DNA of 64,000 bases from Roseibium album (GCA_001404055.1 CXTY01000007.1:230921-294920); one strand, 5' to 3'; positions 46,295-55,464 are shown, counted from the stretch's first letter. Notes: generated by a model from the sequence alone, not told the origin. Numbers and translations are program-made.

Positions 46295-46415
46295 CGTTGG
46301 AACCCTGTTTTGACGGATTGAGCAATTGTTGTTGAAACGGCAGGCAAAGCTGGGGAAGGCTGGAAGGGCGCGGACGCCACTTCCAACATGTTTTGCTGCC
46401 CGGGCGCTTTCCGGT

Positions 46416-47036
46416 TTAAGCAGCCAGACCGACTTTGGTTGCCTGCATCGGCACGAATCCCGGCAAAGCTTCAACACGTGCAAGCAGTGCCCGGATGTTT
46501 GGGAAAGGTTCCAGAGAAACATTGCCCTCTGGAGCGCGCGCCGTGTAGCTGTAAATCGCGATATCAGCGACAGACACCCTGTTGCCGACCAGCCAGTCCC
46601 TGCCATCCAGGTGTTCCTCGAGCAATTCAAAAGCACGCGTGGCGATGACAGCGGCACGTTCTGCATCGATTGGCGCGCCGAAAACGGTGACAAGCCGCGC
46701 AGCAGCCGGGCCATTTGCAATTTCACCAGCAGCAAGTGACAGGAACTTCTGAACTTCAGCTTCTTCAACCAGATCAGTTGGCAGCCAATCCGTGGCATAT
46801 TTGCGCGCCAGATAGATCAGGATGGCATTGGAATCGGCGACACAATGCTCACCATCTTCAATCACAGGAACCTTGCCTGCCGGGTTGAGCGCAAGAAACG
46901 CAGGCGACTTTTGTTCGCCTTTAAGCAGGTCAACATCGACGAGCTCAAAGTTGATACCTGCAAGACTTGCGAACAGTTCTACACGGTGTGAATGGCCCGA
47001 AAGCGGATGACGGTGAATGCGAATGGCGTTGGACAT
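46416..47036 (-). CDS. Glutathione S-transferase family protein
   Basis: A 206-residue cytosolic GST: thioredoxin-like N-domain (IRIHRHPLSGHSHRVELFASLAGINFELVDVDL, LNPAGKVPVIEDGE, ADSNAILIYLARKY) and a helical C-domain (DWLVGNRVSVADIAIYSYTARA). The first motif HPLSGHSHR with serine at the GSH-activating position suggests a Ser-type or mixed class enzyme. The ATG at 47036 follows AAGGAAA. Divergent from a LysR gene and upstream of the flavoprotein. Confidence 0.9.
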   Translation of the reverse strand: MSNAIRIHRHPLSGHSHRVELFASLAGINFELVDVDLLKGEQKSPAFLALNPAGKVPVIEDGEHCVADSNAILIYLARKYATDWLPTDLVEEAEVQKFLSLAAGEIANGPAAARLVTVFGAPIDAERAAVIATRAFELLEEHLDGRDWLVGNRVSVADIAIYSYTARAPEGNVSLEPFPNIRALLARVEALPGFVPMQATKVGLAA

Positions 47037-47201
47037 TACGGTTTCCTTATCTGAAAGCTTTGCGGTGTCCGAAGCACCCTGCCCGGTCCGCTGAACGCAA
47101 TATGCCCAAGTCACAAATGAAAGATAATCACTAAATTTATTCAATCATTATGTACAAATTGAGGATAAAAATGGTAATGTTTCGCTCGGAGGCAGCGACA
47201 A

Positions 47202-48089
47202 ATGGACAAGATCGAGACAATGCGGGCTTTCGTTGCGGTTGCCCAGGAAAACTCCTTTACCGGCGCGGGACGCCGATTAGGACATTCGACAAAGCTCGTC
47301 AGCAAATATGTTCAGCAACTTGAGAGCCAGCTTCAAACCCAGCTTTTCAATCGGACGACACGCAGCGTCTCGCTGACTGATGTGGGGGCAGCCTATCTGG
47401 AACGATGCCGGCCAATCCTGGAACAGATGGATGAACTGGATTCCCTGGTGCGTGAAAGGCAGGGAGCTCTTGCCGGTCCTATCCGCCTGACGGCACCAAC
47501 GGGCTTCGGTAGCACACGCCTGACCAGTGCACTGATCCCGTTTCTTCGGCAGCATCGCACAGTAGAGCTAGAAATGAAGCTTACCGACAACAGGGTCGCG
47601 ATTGTTGAAGAAGGATTTGATCTGGCTGTCCGCATAGGTGCCCTGCGAGATTCAACGCTGATTGCCAAGAAACTGTCTGACATGCCGCTGATCGTCTGCG
47701 CTTCGCCTGACTACCTGGACAAACACGGCCGCCCGAAAGATCCGCGCGCACTCACAACACATACCTGTCTGGTCGACAACAACCAGGTGGAACTCAATGT
47801 CTGGCGATTTCGTTCAGGAAGCAATGAGCATGTTGTCAGGTTGAACGGCGCTGTTCAGGCAAATTCACCGGGTGCAATTACGCAAATGGCCGTCGGGGGA
47901 TTGGGTATTGCCCGCTGCCCTCAATATGCGGCAGAAGCAGCATTGGAAAGTGGCGCACTGGAACATGTCCTCCCCAACTACACCACCGATGTTTTTGGTC
48001 TTTATGCCCTTTATCCACCCAACAGGCATCTGACCCGCCGCGTCCGTGCCCTCATCGATCATCTGGCTAGCGAGTTCGGAAATTCATAG
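47202..48089 (+). CDS. LysR-family regulator
   Basis: A 295-residue LysR-type regulator, CrgA/YhjC-like: HTH at 1-60 (DKIETMRAFVAVAQENSFTGAGRRLGHSTKLVSKYVQQLE), effector domain beyond 90. The ATG follows CGGAGGC. It faces the GST-flavoprotein operon across 165 bases and probably controls it. A terminator follows. Confidence 0.9.
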   Translation: MDKIETMRAFVAVAQENSFTGAGRRLGHSTKLVSKYVQQLESQLQTQLFNRTTRSVSLTDVGAAYLERCRPILEQMDELDSLVRERQGALAGPIRLTAPTGFGSTRLTSALIPFLRQHRTVELEMKLTDNRVAIVEEGFDLAVRIGALRDSTLIAKKLSDMPLIVCASPDYLDKHGRPKDPRALTTHTCLVDNNQVELNVWRFRSGSNEHVVRLNGAVQANSPGAITQMAVGGLGIARCPQYAAEAALESGALEHVLPNYTTDVFGLYALYPPNRHLTRRVRALIDHLASEFGNS

Positions 48090-48097
48090 CGAAAACA

Positions 48098-48139
48098 AAA
48101 AAAGGGCTCCCCCCGGAAATCGAGGTGAGCCTTTTTTTG
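48098..48139. terminator. Bidirectional terminator
   Basis: A-run, then GGGCTC pairing with GAGCC and a T-run of seven; the mirror A-run makes it work for both the LysR gene (plus) and the convergent SRPBCC gene (minus). Confidence 0.85.
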
Positions 48140-48152
48140 TTATATCGATTAC

Positions 48153-48626
48153 TCAGGCTGCCTGCCGGGCGATCACAACGCCGCTTTCGATATAGGCCCG
48201 GTTGCCGTCGACCAGTTTGCCAAGCAGTTTCTTGAATTGTGGTTTCATCATCGGAACCATCAAGAGACCAAGCAATCCCATTTTGGGCACAAAGTGCATG
48301 GTGAAATTCAATTCCGTCCGGTTTGGGCCAACCGGCTTCATTTGAACCTCAGCCTTCGCAGATTTCAGCGGCAACGTGCCGTTGTATATGTCTACTGTTA
48401 CCTTCTGTTCGGGAACATATTCAACGATCCGCTCCTGAATAAAGTTCTTGCCGTCTTCCAGATCACACTGACGCGTTGCGCCAAGCCCGGTTGCTCCATT
48501 TTCACCGATCAGGAAAGACCTGTTCAGGTTCGGATTGAACTTGTCGATATTGGCATAATCGTCCCAGGACGCCCAGACTTCGGAAACCGGAGCATCTATT
48601 GTGCGTGTCACGGTTACGTGTGGCAT
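48153..48626 (-). CDS. SRPBCC-family (START-like) protein
   Basis: A 157-residue helix-grip protein: the START/PYR1-like opening HVTVTRTIDAPVSEVWASWDDYANIDKFNPN, then GLGATRQCDLEDGKNFIQERIVEY and ELNFTMHFVPKMGLLG. It is a presumed hydrophobic-ligand binder. The ATG at 48626 follows AGGAGAAACC. It begins 10 bases after the haloalkane dehalogenase gene, so the two are likely co-transcribed. Confidence 0.85.
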   Translation of the reverse strand: MPHVTVTRTIDAPVSEVWASWDDYANIDKFNPNLNRSFLIGENGATGLGATRQCDLEDGKNFIQERIVEYVPEQKVTVDIYNGTLPLKSAKAEVQMKPVGPNRTELNFTMHFVPKMGLLGLLMVPMMKPQFKKLLGKLVDGNRAYIESGVVIARQAA

Positions 48627-48636
48627 GTGGTTTCTC

Positions 48637-49596
48637 CTATGAAAGTTTCGTGAGCCAATTGGCCAGGCCCTGGCCGATTTCGTCCGGATAATCTTCTTGA
48701 ATGAAATGCTGTCCCTCGCCCAGATGAATGGTCTCAAGATTGGGCACATTTGCCTGCATCCATTCCACCGCGGGGGCTGGAACAATAGCGCCTGGCGTTA
48801 CGTGAAAGAGCAGTTTTGGCAGCTCACTTTTGGTGAGGTACGTACCGATACGCCGGGTCAGTTCCGTGGTTGCAGCCGGTTCACCACCAATCGGAACTTC
48901 TCTCGGCCAGGCAAGCAACGGCGCGCGGCTCTTGGCGTCCGGATAATAGCTGTTGTAGTGCGCCAAGACGTCCTCAGAGAGAGGGGTCTGAACCCCGACT
49001 TTTGCCAGGATTTCGTCGATGAAGAAATTGTCCTCAAGGATCATCTTTTCGCCGGTACCCGGTGTACGCCAAGCCCGGAACAGATCACCGAAAGGGCCCA
49101 TCGCCTCGTAGCTCTCAAACGGCATCACAGGCGGCGCTACTGTTTCCATGAAGGCAATTGCCTTGACCCGGTCCGGGTTCTGCATCGCCCAGTCGAAGCC
49201 CAGCGCCCCGCCCCAGTCATGCAAAACCAGTGTCACGTTCTGCAAGTCGAGCGCATCCAGCAGTCCGTGCAGATGTGCAGCGTGATCTGCATAAGTGTAG
49301 CCAAGGTCCGGCTTGTCGCTGTCGCCCATCCCGATCATGTCGGCCGCAATCGCGCGATGCGTTGGCGTTACCGCCGGAATGATGTTTCGCCACAGATAGC
49401 TGGACGTCGGGTTGCCATGAAAGAAGACAACAGGATCCCCGGAGCCCTCATCCACATAGGCCAATTCATGACCTAGTATTTCCAGTCGCTTCTTGGTGTA
49501 AGGAAATTTCGCGCTGGTTCCGGACCAGGCCGGCAACGGCAACGCCATCACGGCGGCTGTCACCGAGGTTGAAATCAGGAATTCTCTGCGATCCAT
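48637..49596 (-). CDS. Haloalkane dehalogenase with Tat-like signal
   Basis: An alpha/beta hydrolase of the HLD-II type that would hydrolyse carbon-halogen bonds. From the ATG at 49596 (after GGAGGTGACC) it has 319 residues. Key positions: halide-binding N62 (HGNPTSS), nucleophile D127 and W128 (LHDWGGALG), catalytic acid E151 (AFMETV) and the histidine in EGQHFIQED. Unlike most family members it opens with DRREFLISTSVTAAVMALPLPAWSG, a twin-arginine-type export leader. First gene before the SRPBCC gene. Confidence 0.87.
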   Translation of the reverse strand: MDRREFLISTSVTAAVMALPLPAWSGTSAKFPYTKKRLEILGHELAYVDEGSGDPVVFFHGNPTSSYLWRNIIPAVTPTHRAIAADMIGMGDSDKPDLGYTYADHAAHLHGLLDALDLQNVTLVLHDWGGALGFDWAMQNPDRVKAIAFMETVAPPVMPFESYEAMGPFGDLFRAWRTPGTGEKMILEDNFFIDEILAKVGVQTPLSEDVLAHYNSYYPDAKSRAPLLAWPREVPIGGEPAATTELTRRIGTYLTKSELPKLLFHVTPGAIVPAPAVEWMQANVPNLETIHLGEGQHFIQEDYPDEIGQGLANWLTKLS

Positions 49597-49784
49597 CAGG
49601 TCACCTCCACTGTTGACTGCCGTATACTTAGGTGTATCGAAAACGGATACATATGAGCAGAAATTCAACAGGGCGGATTATTTTTTATACACTTGGATCG
49701 CGTCGGATGTTTCTTGGACTAGGGTCGTTTGGCAAATTGAATATACGTTGTGCAATAGACCAAAGGGCGCAGAGCGCATTCGGA

Positions 49785-50267
49785 TCAGCCTCGCAGGACT
49801 CCCTCCAGAACCGACACCACCAATTCATGGTCATCTATCTGCGGCAGTCCAGAAACCGTCACCGTGCCTATGATGCCCGAGCCCTTCAGCGTGATTGGAA
49901 AGGCGCCGCCGTGGTCAGCATATTCATTCGCCGGCAGATAGTATTTTTCCTCGATACTCATGCCTGAAAGACGGCAATAGGCGCCCATGTAAAGCGAACT
50001 GTGACCGAAACGATTGACGACCCTGTTTTTTCTCAAGATCCAGGCGGCATTGTCCGCAGTCGCCCCTTCCAACGCACAATGAAAAAGACATTGCCCACTA
50101 CGGGTCACATCGAACGCGATTGGCAGCGATTTTTCTTTGCCGAGTCTTGTCAGTTCGGCGCCAATCTCGTGCGCAAGTTCGATACCAAAATCGGGAAAAA
50201 CCAACCGTTTCTCCTGTTCCAGAACCTGCTCCACCAATTCCTTGTCCAAAAGACTTTTCAAACTCAT
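49785..50267 (-). CDS. UPF0303/HbpS-like heme-degrading-domain protein
   Basis: A 160-residue protein of the UPF0303 group (HbpS/GlcG-like fold): FDVTRSGQCLFHCALEGATADNAAWILRKNRVVNRFGHSSLYMG, EYADHGGAFPITLKGSGIIGTVTVSGLPQIDDHELV. The ATG at 50267 is the natural start; the upstream in-frame extension reads poorly. Function is unclear; related proteins bind heme or organic anions. Stands alone. Confidence 0.82.
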   Translation of the reverse strand: MSLKSLLDKELVEQVLEQEKRLVFPDFGIELAHEIGAELTRLGKEKSLPIAFDVTRSGQCLFHCALEGATADNAAWILRKNRVVNRFGHSSLYMGAYCRLSGMSIEEKYYLPANEYADHGGAFPITLKGSGIIGTVTVSGLPQIDDHELVVSVLEGVLRG

Positions 50268-50494
50268 TCCAAAATTACCAATGCTGTTTCCATGCCCACA
50301 CAGAACGCCGCGTTTATGGAATTTTAGCTCGCAACCGTGTTGCTGGAACAGACACTTCCACGCGAATTCAGTTCCATTTTTCGAAACCAGACAGTTTTTT
50401 GAGACTTGACCGAGCCTTGGCCGCGGAGGCCGACAAGAAAAGACCGCACATGGATTCATGCGCGGTCTCCAAAATCGCCGAATTGCGACAGTTT

Positions 50495-51811
50495 CTATCG
50501 ACCTGTAATCCAGGGCGCGGCGATCAAGATTGCAACCGCCAGGATCTGCATGCCGATAAACGGCAACAGTGACCGGAATATCGTCGCCAGCGTAATTCCA
50601 GGTGGTGCCACGCTCTTCAGATAGAAGGCCGCTGGCCCGAATGGCGGTGACAGGAACGAGACCTGCATGTTCATGCAGAACAACACCCCGAACCAGACCG
50701 GATCATAGCCCAGACTGATGATGATCGGAACGAAGATCGGCATGGTCAAAAGCGCAATACCAACCCAGTCGAGGAACATGCCCAGCACAAACAGGATCAA
50801 CATCATGAAGAGCAGGACGACAGTCGGATTATCCGAGATCCCCGAAATGAGAGCAGAGATGAACTTGATCCCTCCCATCAGGTTGAACACGCCAACCAGT
50901 GCACTCGCTCCAATGCCGATCCAGACAATCATGCCAACGGTCTGCAGGGTTTGAAGTGCAGCGCCCTTCAACAGTCCAAAGGAAAATTCTCCGCGAATGA
51001 CGGTCGACAACATTACGCCTGCAACACCGACGGCAGAGGCCTCCGTAATGCTTGCTATCCCGCCATAAATGGATCCCAGAACACCAACCACCACGCAAAG
51101 CGGCATGATCAGGCCCTTCAAAAGTCGGAGCTTCTCCTTGGTCGAGATAGGCTCTTCATCTGGAATTGGAGCCAGCGCCGGATTGAGATAAGCACGGATC
51201 AGAACATAGGTGACGTAAAACCCGGCCAACATGAGACCTGGGATGAAGGCAGCCGTGAAAAGATCTCCAACCGAGACATTTGCCGTCAATCCATAGATGA
51301 TCAGGACGATGGACGGCGGCACCATCGTTCCAAGCGCACCGCCAGCGCAGACAACACCGATCGCCAGGTGCTTGTCATATCCCAATCGCAGCATTTGCGG
51401 CAGCGCGACCAGTCCAAGCAGCACCACTTCGCCGCCAATGATCCCGCTCATGGCAGCAAGAATGACAGCAACGGCGATGGTCTGAATGGCAACACCACCC
51501 CGCAGCCGTCCGCCGAGCAGTTTCATTGCATCGAACAGGTCCTTTGCGATGCCTGACCGATCCAGTATCGCTGCCATCAGCACGAACATCGGTACGGACA
51601 CAAAGACGAACGAGGAGACGAAAGAATAGACGCGGCTGGTTATGAGCGGAACAACCGCAGGACTGAACCAGCCCAGAGCAAAAATCAGTGCCACTAACAG
51701 GGTGACGAAAGCCAACGGAATGCCCGAGACCAGCAGGCCGAGCAGCATGAGGAACATGAGAACAGTTGCGCCCTCAATTCCAAGGGACTGGAAAGATCCG
51801 AAGAGTTCCAT
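50495..51811 (-). CDS. TRAP transporter large permease (DctM)
   Basis: 438 residues, about 12 membrane segments, with DctM hallmarks (VFVSVPMFVLMAAILDRSGIAKDLFDAM, GGALGTMVPPSIVLIIYG, FLSPPFGPAAFYLKSVAP). It abuts the small permease by one base. Gluconate or a related sugar acid is the likely cargo, from the gluconokinase at the head of the operon. Confidence 0.92.
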   Translation of the reverse strand: MELFGSFQSLGIEGATVLMFLMLLGLLVSGIPLAFVTLLVALIFALGWFSPAVVPLITSRVYSFVSSFVFVSVPMFVLMAAILDRSGIAKDLFDAMKLLGGRLRGGVAIQTIAVAVILAAMSGIIGGEVVLLGLVALPQMLRLGYDKHLAIGVVCAGGALGTMVPPSIVLIIYGLTANVSVGDLFTAAFIPGLMLAGFYVTYVLIRAYLNPALAPIPDEEPISTKEKLRLLKGLIMPLCVVVGVLGSIYGGIASITEASAVGVAGVMLSTVIRGEFSFGLLKGAALQTLQTVGMIVWIGIGASALVGVFNLMGGIKFISALISGISDNPTVVLLFMMLILFVLGMFLDWVGIALLTMPIFVPIIISLGYDPVWFGVLFCMNMQVSFLSPPFGPAAFYLKSVAPPGITLATIFRSLLPFIGMQILAVAILIAAPWITGR

Positions 51812-52377
51812 TACTTGCGCCCCCGCGCATAATTATAGGCAAGCACCAGAAACTGGACCGCCATTATTGTCAGGACACAAAGCAGAAAGACCTTGATAAG
51901 GCCCGGATAAATCGGGTCCCAGGCGCTGCCCGAACGATCAAGACGGAAACTGCCATCGGGCCGGAAGGCTGCGCGCTGCACCATCAACCAGGCAGCCCAG
52001 GCAAATATTCCACTTGCCAGCGCACAGATGATCGAGATCACGAAATCGAATATCCGACGCATGGAGGGCGGAAGAGAGTCATAGATCAAAACAACGCGGA
52101 TGTGCTTGTCCCGTGCTGCGCAGTAGAGGCCTCCGTAGATGAAAGCGGCACCACACAGAAATATGGTCGTTTCATGCGCCCAGATAGTCGGGGCATTGAA
52201 CACGTAGCGCAGCACCACTTCGTTGATCAGGACCAGCATCGAAACAACGATACCGATGGCAAACACCAGCCCTACGCGATCTATACACTTCCCGAGCATG
52301 CCCGCTTCCGGGATCGCACCCGGGTTTTCTTCTCTTTTGTCGCTGTTATCTGCTTCCGACACGGCTCCCCCTTCCAT
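51811..52377 (-). CDS. TRAP transporter small permease (DctQ)
   Basis: 188 residues with four hydrophobic segments and the DctQ-like NAPTIWAHETTIFLCGAAFIYGG. The first 25 residues are acidic and cytoplasmic. The ATG at 52377 is used; a GTG at 52362 with GGGGGAG nearby is possible. It is preceded by a hairpin plus T-run after dctP. Confidence 0.9.
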   Translation of the reverse strand: MEGGAVSEADNSDKREENPGAIPEAGMLGKCIDRVGLVFAIGIVVSMLVLINEVVLRYVFNAPTIWAHETTIFLCGAAFIYGGLYCAARDKHIRVVLIYDSLPPSMRRIFDFVISIICALASGIFAWAAWLMVQRAAFRPDGSFRLDRSGSAWDPIYPGLIKVFLLCVLTIMAVQFLVLAYNYARGRK

Positions 52378-52380
52378 TCC

Positions 52381-52404
52381 AAAAAACGGGCGCCATGGCG
52401 CCCG
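52381..52404 (-). terminator. Hairpin with T-run between dctP and dctQ
   Basis: On the minus strand a perfect 18-bp palindrome (CGGGCGCCATGGCGCCCG) is followed by six Ts. It looks like a genuine intrinsic terminator inside the operon, expected to limit transcription into dctQM and favour dctP. Confidence 0.8.
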
Positions 52405-52427
52405 CTTCGCTTCGATCAGCTGGTTGC

Positions 52428-53450
52428 TTATTGCATCAAGCCGTTTTCTTTCAGGTAGCTCGTCAGAACGTCATAAACGCGCTGGGCATTCGGAGACCGG
52501 GTGGCAACCTTTTCCCATTCGCCTGTTGCAATCGTGCGGAATTTAGCGCGTTCTTCAGCAGGCCAATCTGTAACGGTAATCTTGCCGCCAGCTTTGGCTT
52601 CCTCAACTGCCTTCATGTCACGAGCAGCGAGAGCTGCCACCTGGCTGACAGCAAATTCCGCTACGCTTTCTTCAAGTGCGGTTTGAAGATCGGCAGGAAG
52701 CGCGTCCCACTTGCCTTTATTGAGAGAGATCTCGACAAGCGGCATGGAGTGGAAACCCGGATAGACCGGATTTGGTGCCACATCATGCATACCTTGAGAA
52801 TGGTTGGTCGAGAATACCGTGTAGTCTGCTGCGTCAATGACACCCTTGTCCAAACCGGTAAAGACTTCTGATCCCGGAAGGTTCACCGGCGCAGCGCCTG
52901 CAGCAGCAAAGACTTGCTGCACAAGACCTTCAGGAGCGCGCATCTTGAGGCCCTTCAGATCGTCGACGCCATTGAGCTTCACCTTGGAAATAAAGGCTTC
53001 CAAACCAGGTGTTGTCGCACCGACAAAATGCAGGCCATAGGGCTCCAGCAACTCATTCATGAGTTCCTTGCCACCGCCTTCATTCATGAAAGCGAACATT
53101 TCATCCGGCGAAGACCAGGCACCCACCGGGTTAGCAATCAGGCCGAACGCCGGATCCTTGCCCGCAAAATACGAGGTATCGGTCACATGCCCATCAAGAA
53201 TGCCAGCCGCGATTGCGTCCTGGGTTTCATTGTGGGCAACAATCGATTCCACCGGCAGGAGATCGATCTCGATGCGGCCACCGGTCTTTTCCTTGACGCT
53301 TGCAGCCCAGCCCTGCTGCAGCTCAAAGTTCGGATTTCCGGCCGGATCCGACGACTGAAAGCGGAACGAGAAGTCCGCAGCAATCGCCGAGCTCATCAGT
53401 GCACCGACTGCGACAGCCGACAATGCAATTTTCGTAAGGTTCTTCAGCAT
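52428..53450 (-). CDS. TRAP transporter solute-binding protein (DctP)
   Basis: 340-residue periplasmic binding protein with a signal peptide (IALSAVAVGALMSSAIAA). DctP features include the conserved Arg region LKGLKMRAPEGLVQQVF and DKGVIDAADYTVFSTNH. It is not SiaP-like. The ATG follows GGAGG. It lies 31 bases after gntK, in gntK-dctP-dctQ-dctM. Confidence 0.92.
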   Translation of the reverse strand: MLKNLTKIALSAVAVGALMSSAIAADFSFRFQSSDPAGNPNFELQQGWAASVKEKTGGRIEIDLLPVESIVAHNETQDAIAAGILDGHVTDTSYFAGKDPAFGLIANPVGAWSSPDEMFAFMNEGGGKELMNELLEPYGLHFVGATTPGLEAFISKVKLNGVDDLKGLKMRAPEGLVQQVFAAAGAAPVNLPGSEVFTGLDKGVIDAADYTVFSTNHSQGMHDVAPNPVYPGFHSMPLVEISLNKGKWDALPADLQTALEESVAEFAVSQVAALAARDMKAVEEAKAGGKITVTDWPAEERAKFRTIATGEWEKVATRSPNAQRVYDVLTSYLKENGLMQ

Positions 53451-53481
53451 TTTATCCTCCGTTTTTGAATGCTGCTATCAT

Positions 53482-54039
53482 CTATTTCGCAACGAAATGC
53501 TCACCAGGAAGGGTCCTGCGTAGCCCCTCCAAAGCTCCTTCGACCACCTGGTCGATGGATGTGGAAATATCGAGCACAAACCCCGGCTCACCGCGCTCCA
53601 GCGGTTCAAGGGTTTTCAACTGGCTGTCGAGCAGGGCCTTACCGACGAAATGGTCCTGCCTGTCCGTCAACCTCTGCGCAATCAGTTCCTTGGGTCCGCT
53701 CAAGTGAACGAATATGCAGGGAGCCAGAACCTTTCCGAGAAAGTCACGATAGGTTTTTCTCAGTGCCGAGCAGGCAACCACAACACCACCGGCCTCAGCG
53801 CGCCGGGCAATTGCTGCCTCGACAACAGTGTTGAGCCATGGCGTCCTGTCGGCATCACTCAGTGCGATGCCTTCAGCCATTTTTTGCCGGTTTGACTCAC
53901 TGTGAAAATCATCGGCTTCCACTATTCCCAGCGTCAGGCGTCGCGACAGCTGTTCGGCAATCAAACTTTTGCCCACGCCGCATACGCCCATCACCACGAT
54001 TGCCGGTACTGCATCGCCACTACTCAACTGCTCCTGCAT
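53482..54039 (-). CDS. gntK: Gluconokinase
   Basis: Phosphorylates gluconate to 6-phosphogluconate. The 185-residue P-loop kinase has GVCGVGKS at 18-25, then VEADDFHSESNRQKMAEGIALSDADRTPWLN and VVACSALRKTYRDFL, the GntK hallmarks. The start follows AGAGGG. It is the first gene of the operon, just downstream of paired LacI-type operators. Confidence 0.93.
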   Translation of the reverse strand: MQEQLSSGDAVPAIVVMGVCGVGKSLIAEQLSRRLTLGIVEADDFHSESNRQKMAEGIALSDADRTPWLNTVVEAAIARRAEAGGVVVACSALRKTYRDFLGKVLAPCIFVHLSGPKELIAQRLTDRQDHFVGKALLDSQLKTLEPLERGEPGFVLDISTSIDQVVEGALEGLRRTLPGEHFVAK

Positions 54040-54078
54040 GGCAACCCTCTGATACGCATCAAGTCCTCATCACTTCAA

Positions 54079-54115
54079 ATGATAGCGCTAACACGTATGA
54101 TGGTAGCGCTATCAT
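54079..54115. promoter_or_regulatory. Paired LacI/GntR-type operators before gntK
   Basis: Two 16-bp boxes of the ATGATAGCGCTATCAT type: 54079-54094 (weaker right half) and 54100-54115 (ATGGTAGCGCTATCAT), centres 21 bp apart, 40-76 bases before gntK. They match the box in front of the LacI-type gene at 55449. Confidence 0.82.
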
Positions 54116-54227
54116 TTGTCAATTGGCAGCCTTGATTTTTTGCCCTCCATCTCAAATCATTAATCACAACATATTGAAATAATTCATTTAAAATTTTTGA
54201 TGCGAGAATTAATTCGATGCTCGAAAT

Positions 54228-54243
54228 ATGTTAGCGCTAAATT
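54228..54243. promoter_or_regulatory. Third LacI/GntR-type box
   Basis: ATGTTAGCGCTAAATT, with a perfect TTAGCGCTAA core, about 190 bases upstream of gntK; it could support looping between boxes. Confidence 0.6.
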
Positions 54244-54446
54244 AATAAAGCGAATTTGCCTCAAGGAATCAAACAGATCTCAGATGCAGAGCCGCATCCA
54301 AAACAAACAACCAAACGTGGCTCGCGCAAAAAAAATGGCAACCCGCAGGATCCGCGATTTGCCAGAGAGTTGCCGCTTAAGCGGTTTGATGATGTTTAAT
54401 TTCGCCCCCTTGCAAATTCACGCAAGCAACCGAGCCTCAAAAACAG
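54244..54446. other. Intergenic region, no gene seen
   Basis: Roughly 200 AT-rich bases. The plus-strand frame here lacks any protein-like pattern and is not called. Confidence 0.5.
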
Positions 54447-55226
54447 CTACTTGAGAAAGACCTCTCTAACGGGTTTCCTCGACGTGAATTTCTTGAGAGA
54501 CACATTTAGTGCCTCGATAATCCTCTTGCCCCTCGCTCCTGTGAGGCATAGGTGAAACGAAGGGCGCATCAGTTCCTGGTAGCGATACCTACTGGGAGAC
54601 GAGGAATTTATGACATGAGCGAACGCGGTTGATTTATGTGCCAGAAGCACGTCGATCCGACCAAGCTCAAGCATCTGAAATCCTTGCTCATGGCTATCCA
54701 GTAGAGCGTAGTTCCGAACACCGCGCTGCTTCAGAAAATCCCGCAAACCGTCGCTTGCGACAACACCCCAGTTCAGCCCGCGTCGTCCAAGATTTTCACC
54801 GTTGTCGGCCTGAAACTGACTAATGTTGCCTTTGCTGGATATTGCCCCTATCGAGGCTTGCCCCAGAGGTTCTGAATAGTAAAACGAGCCCCCAAGGCGC
54901 TCACTCGACAGACACGAACAAAGTCCGTCATATTTACCGCTCGCTGCACCGACGATTCCACGTTTTCTCGGAAGCTGCGTAAAATTTACGTTCATCTGAT
55001 GCCGCGCGAGCACGGAAGTCAGGATGCGCATCCCATTGCCCGTTTCAACACCCCGGCTGTCTTCAACTTCAATCGCACTCGAAGAATCGCAAGCCAACTG
55101 CAAGGTGGCCCCTTGGGTAAATCCGGCCTTCAGGTTCGATGACGATCCGGCCATTGCCCCTGTCGAAACAGCAACTAAAAACGAAACTGCAACAATCGGC
55201 GCCAAGCGAAGCGACTGGGATGTCAT
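54447..55226 (-). CDS. Exported solute-binding-like protein (SBP_bac_3 type)
   Basis: 259-residue exported protein: signal peptide (LAPIVAVSFLVAVSTGAMAGS), then a family 3 binding fold (LQLACDSSSAIEVEDSRGVETGNGMRILTSVLARHQMNVNFTQLPRKRGIVGAASGKYDGLCSCLSSE). Four cysteines hint at disulfides. The ATG at 55226 is used; 55262 lacks a signal-like start. It sits between gntK and its LacI-type regulator without a transport partner, so any role in sugar acid sensing is speculation. Confidence 0.72.
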   Translation of the reverse strand: MTSQSLRLAPIVAVSFLVAVSTGAMAGSSSNLKAGFTQGATLQLACDSSSAIEVEDSRGVETGNGMRILTSVLARHQMNVNFTQLPRKRGIVGAASGKYDGLCSCLSSERLGGSFYYSEPLGQASIGAISSKGNISQFQADNGENLGRRGLNWGVVASDGLRDFLKQRGVRNYALLDSHEQGFQMLELGRIDVLLAHKSTAFAHVINSSSPSRYRYQELMRPSFHLCLTGARGKRIIEALNVSLKKFTSRKPVREVFLK

Positions 55227-55448
55227 CCTTCTAACCTTTGCCTTTCCAAACAGGCCAACCAACCATGTTGGCTATAAGCGGAGTGCCGGCCTGAACGGTG
55301 TGGGAGGACCAGGCCGGGACAGTCATTTTGTTCTCATCGAGACGCGTAAATACGCCTGCATTTCTTCATTTGACCGGAAAAGCTGAATGCGACCATTGAG
55401 CCTTCCACAGGCCAGTCACTCAACCAACTCAAACATTGAATCAGCGAA

Positions 55449-55464
55449 ATGATAGCGCTATCAT
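55449..55464. promoter_or_regulatory. Perfect LacI/GntR-type operator
   Basis: ATGATAGCGCTATCAT, a perfect 16-bp palindrome before the LacI-type gene; the best of the four boxes and probably autoregulatory. Confidence 0.85.

Noticed and set aside
46295..46798. 168-codon N-terminal extension of the flavoprotein frame
   Set aside because: It overlaps the GST gene on the same strand and has no family; the ATG at 46294 gives the normal protein.
49613..49967. Plus-strand frames between the dehalogenase and UPF0303 genes
   Set aside because: No domain; partly antisense to the UPF0303 gene and without ribosome sites.
54197..54454. 85-codon plus-strand frame
   Set aside because: Basic, low-information sequence in AT-rich intergenic DNA without a start signal.
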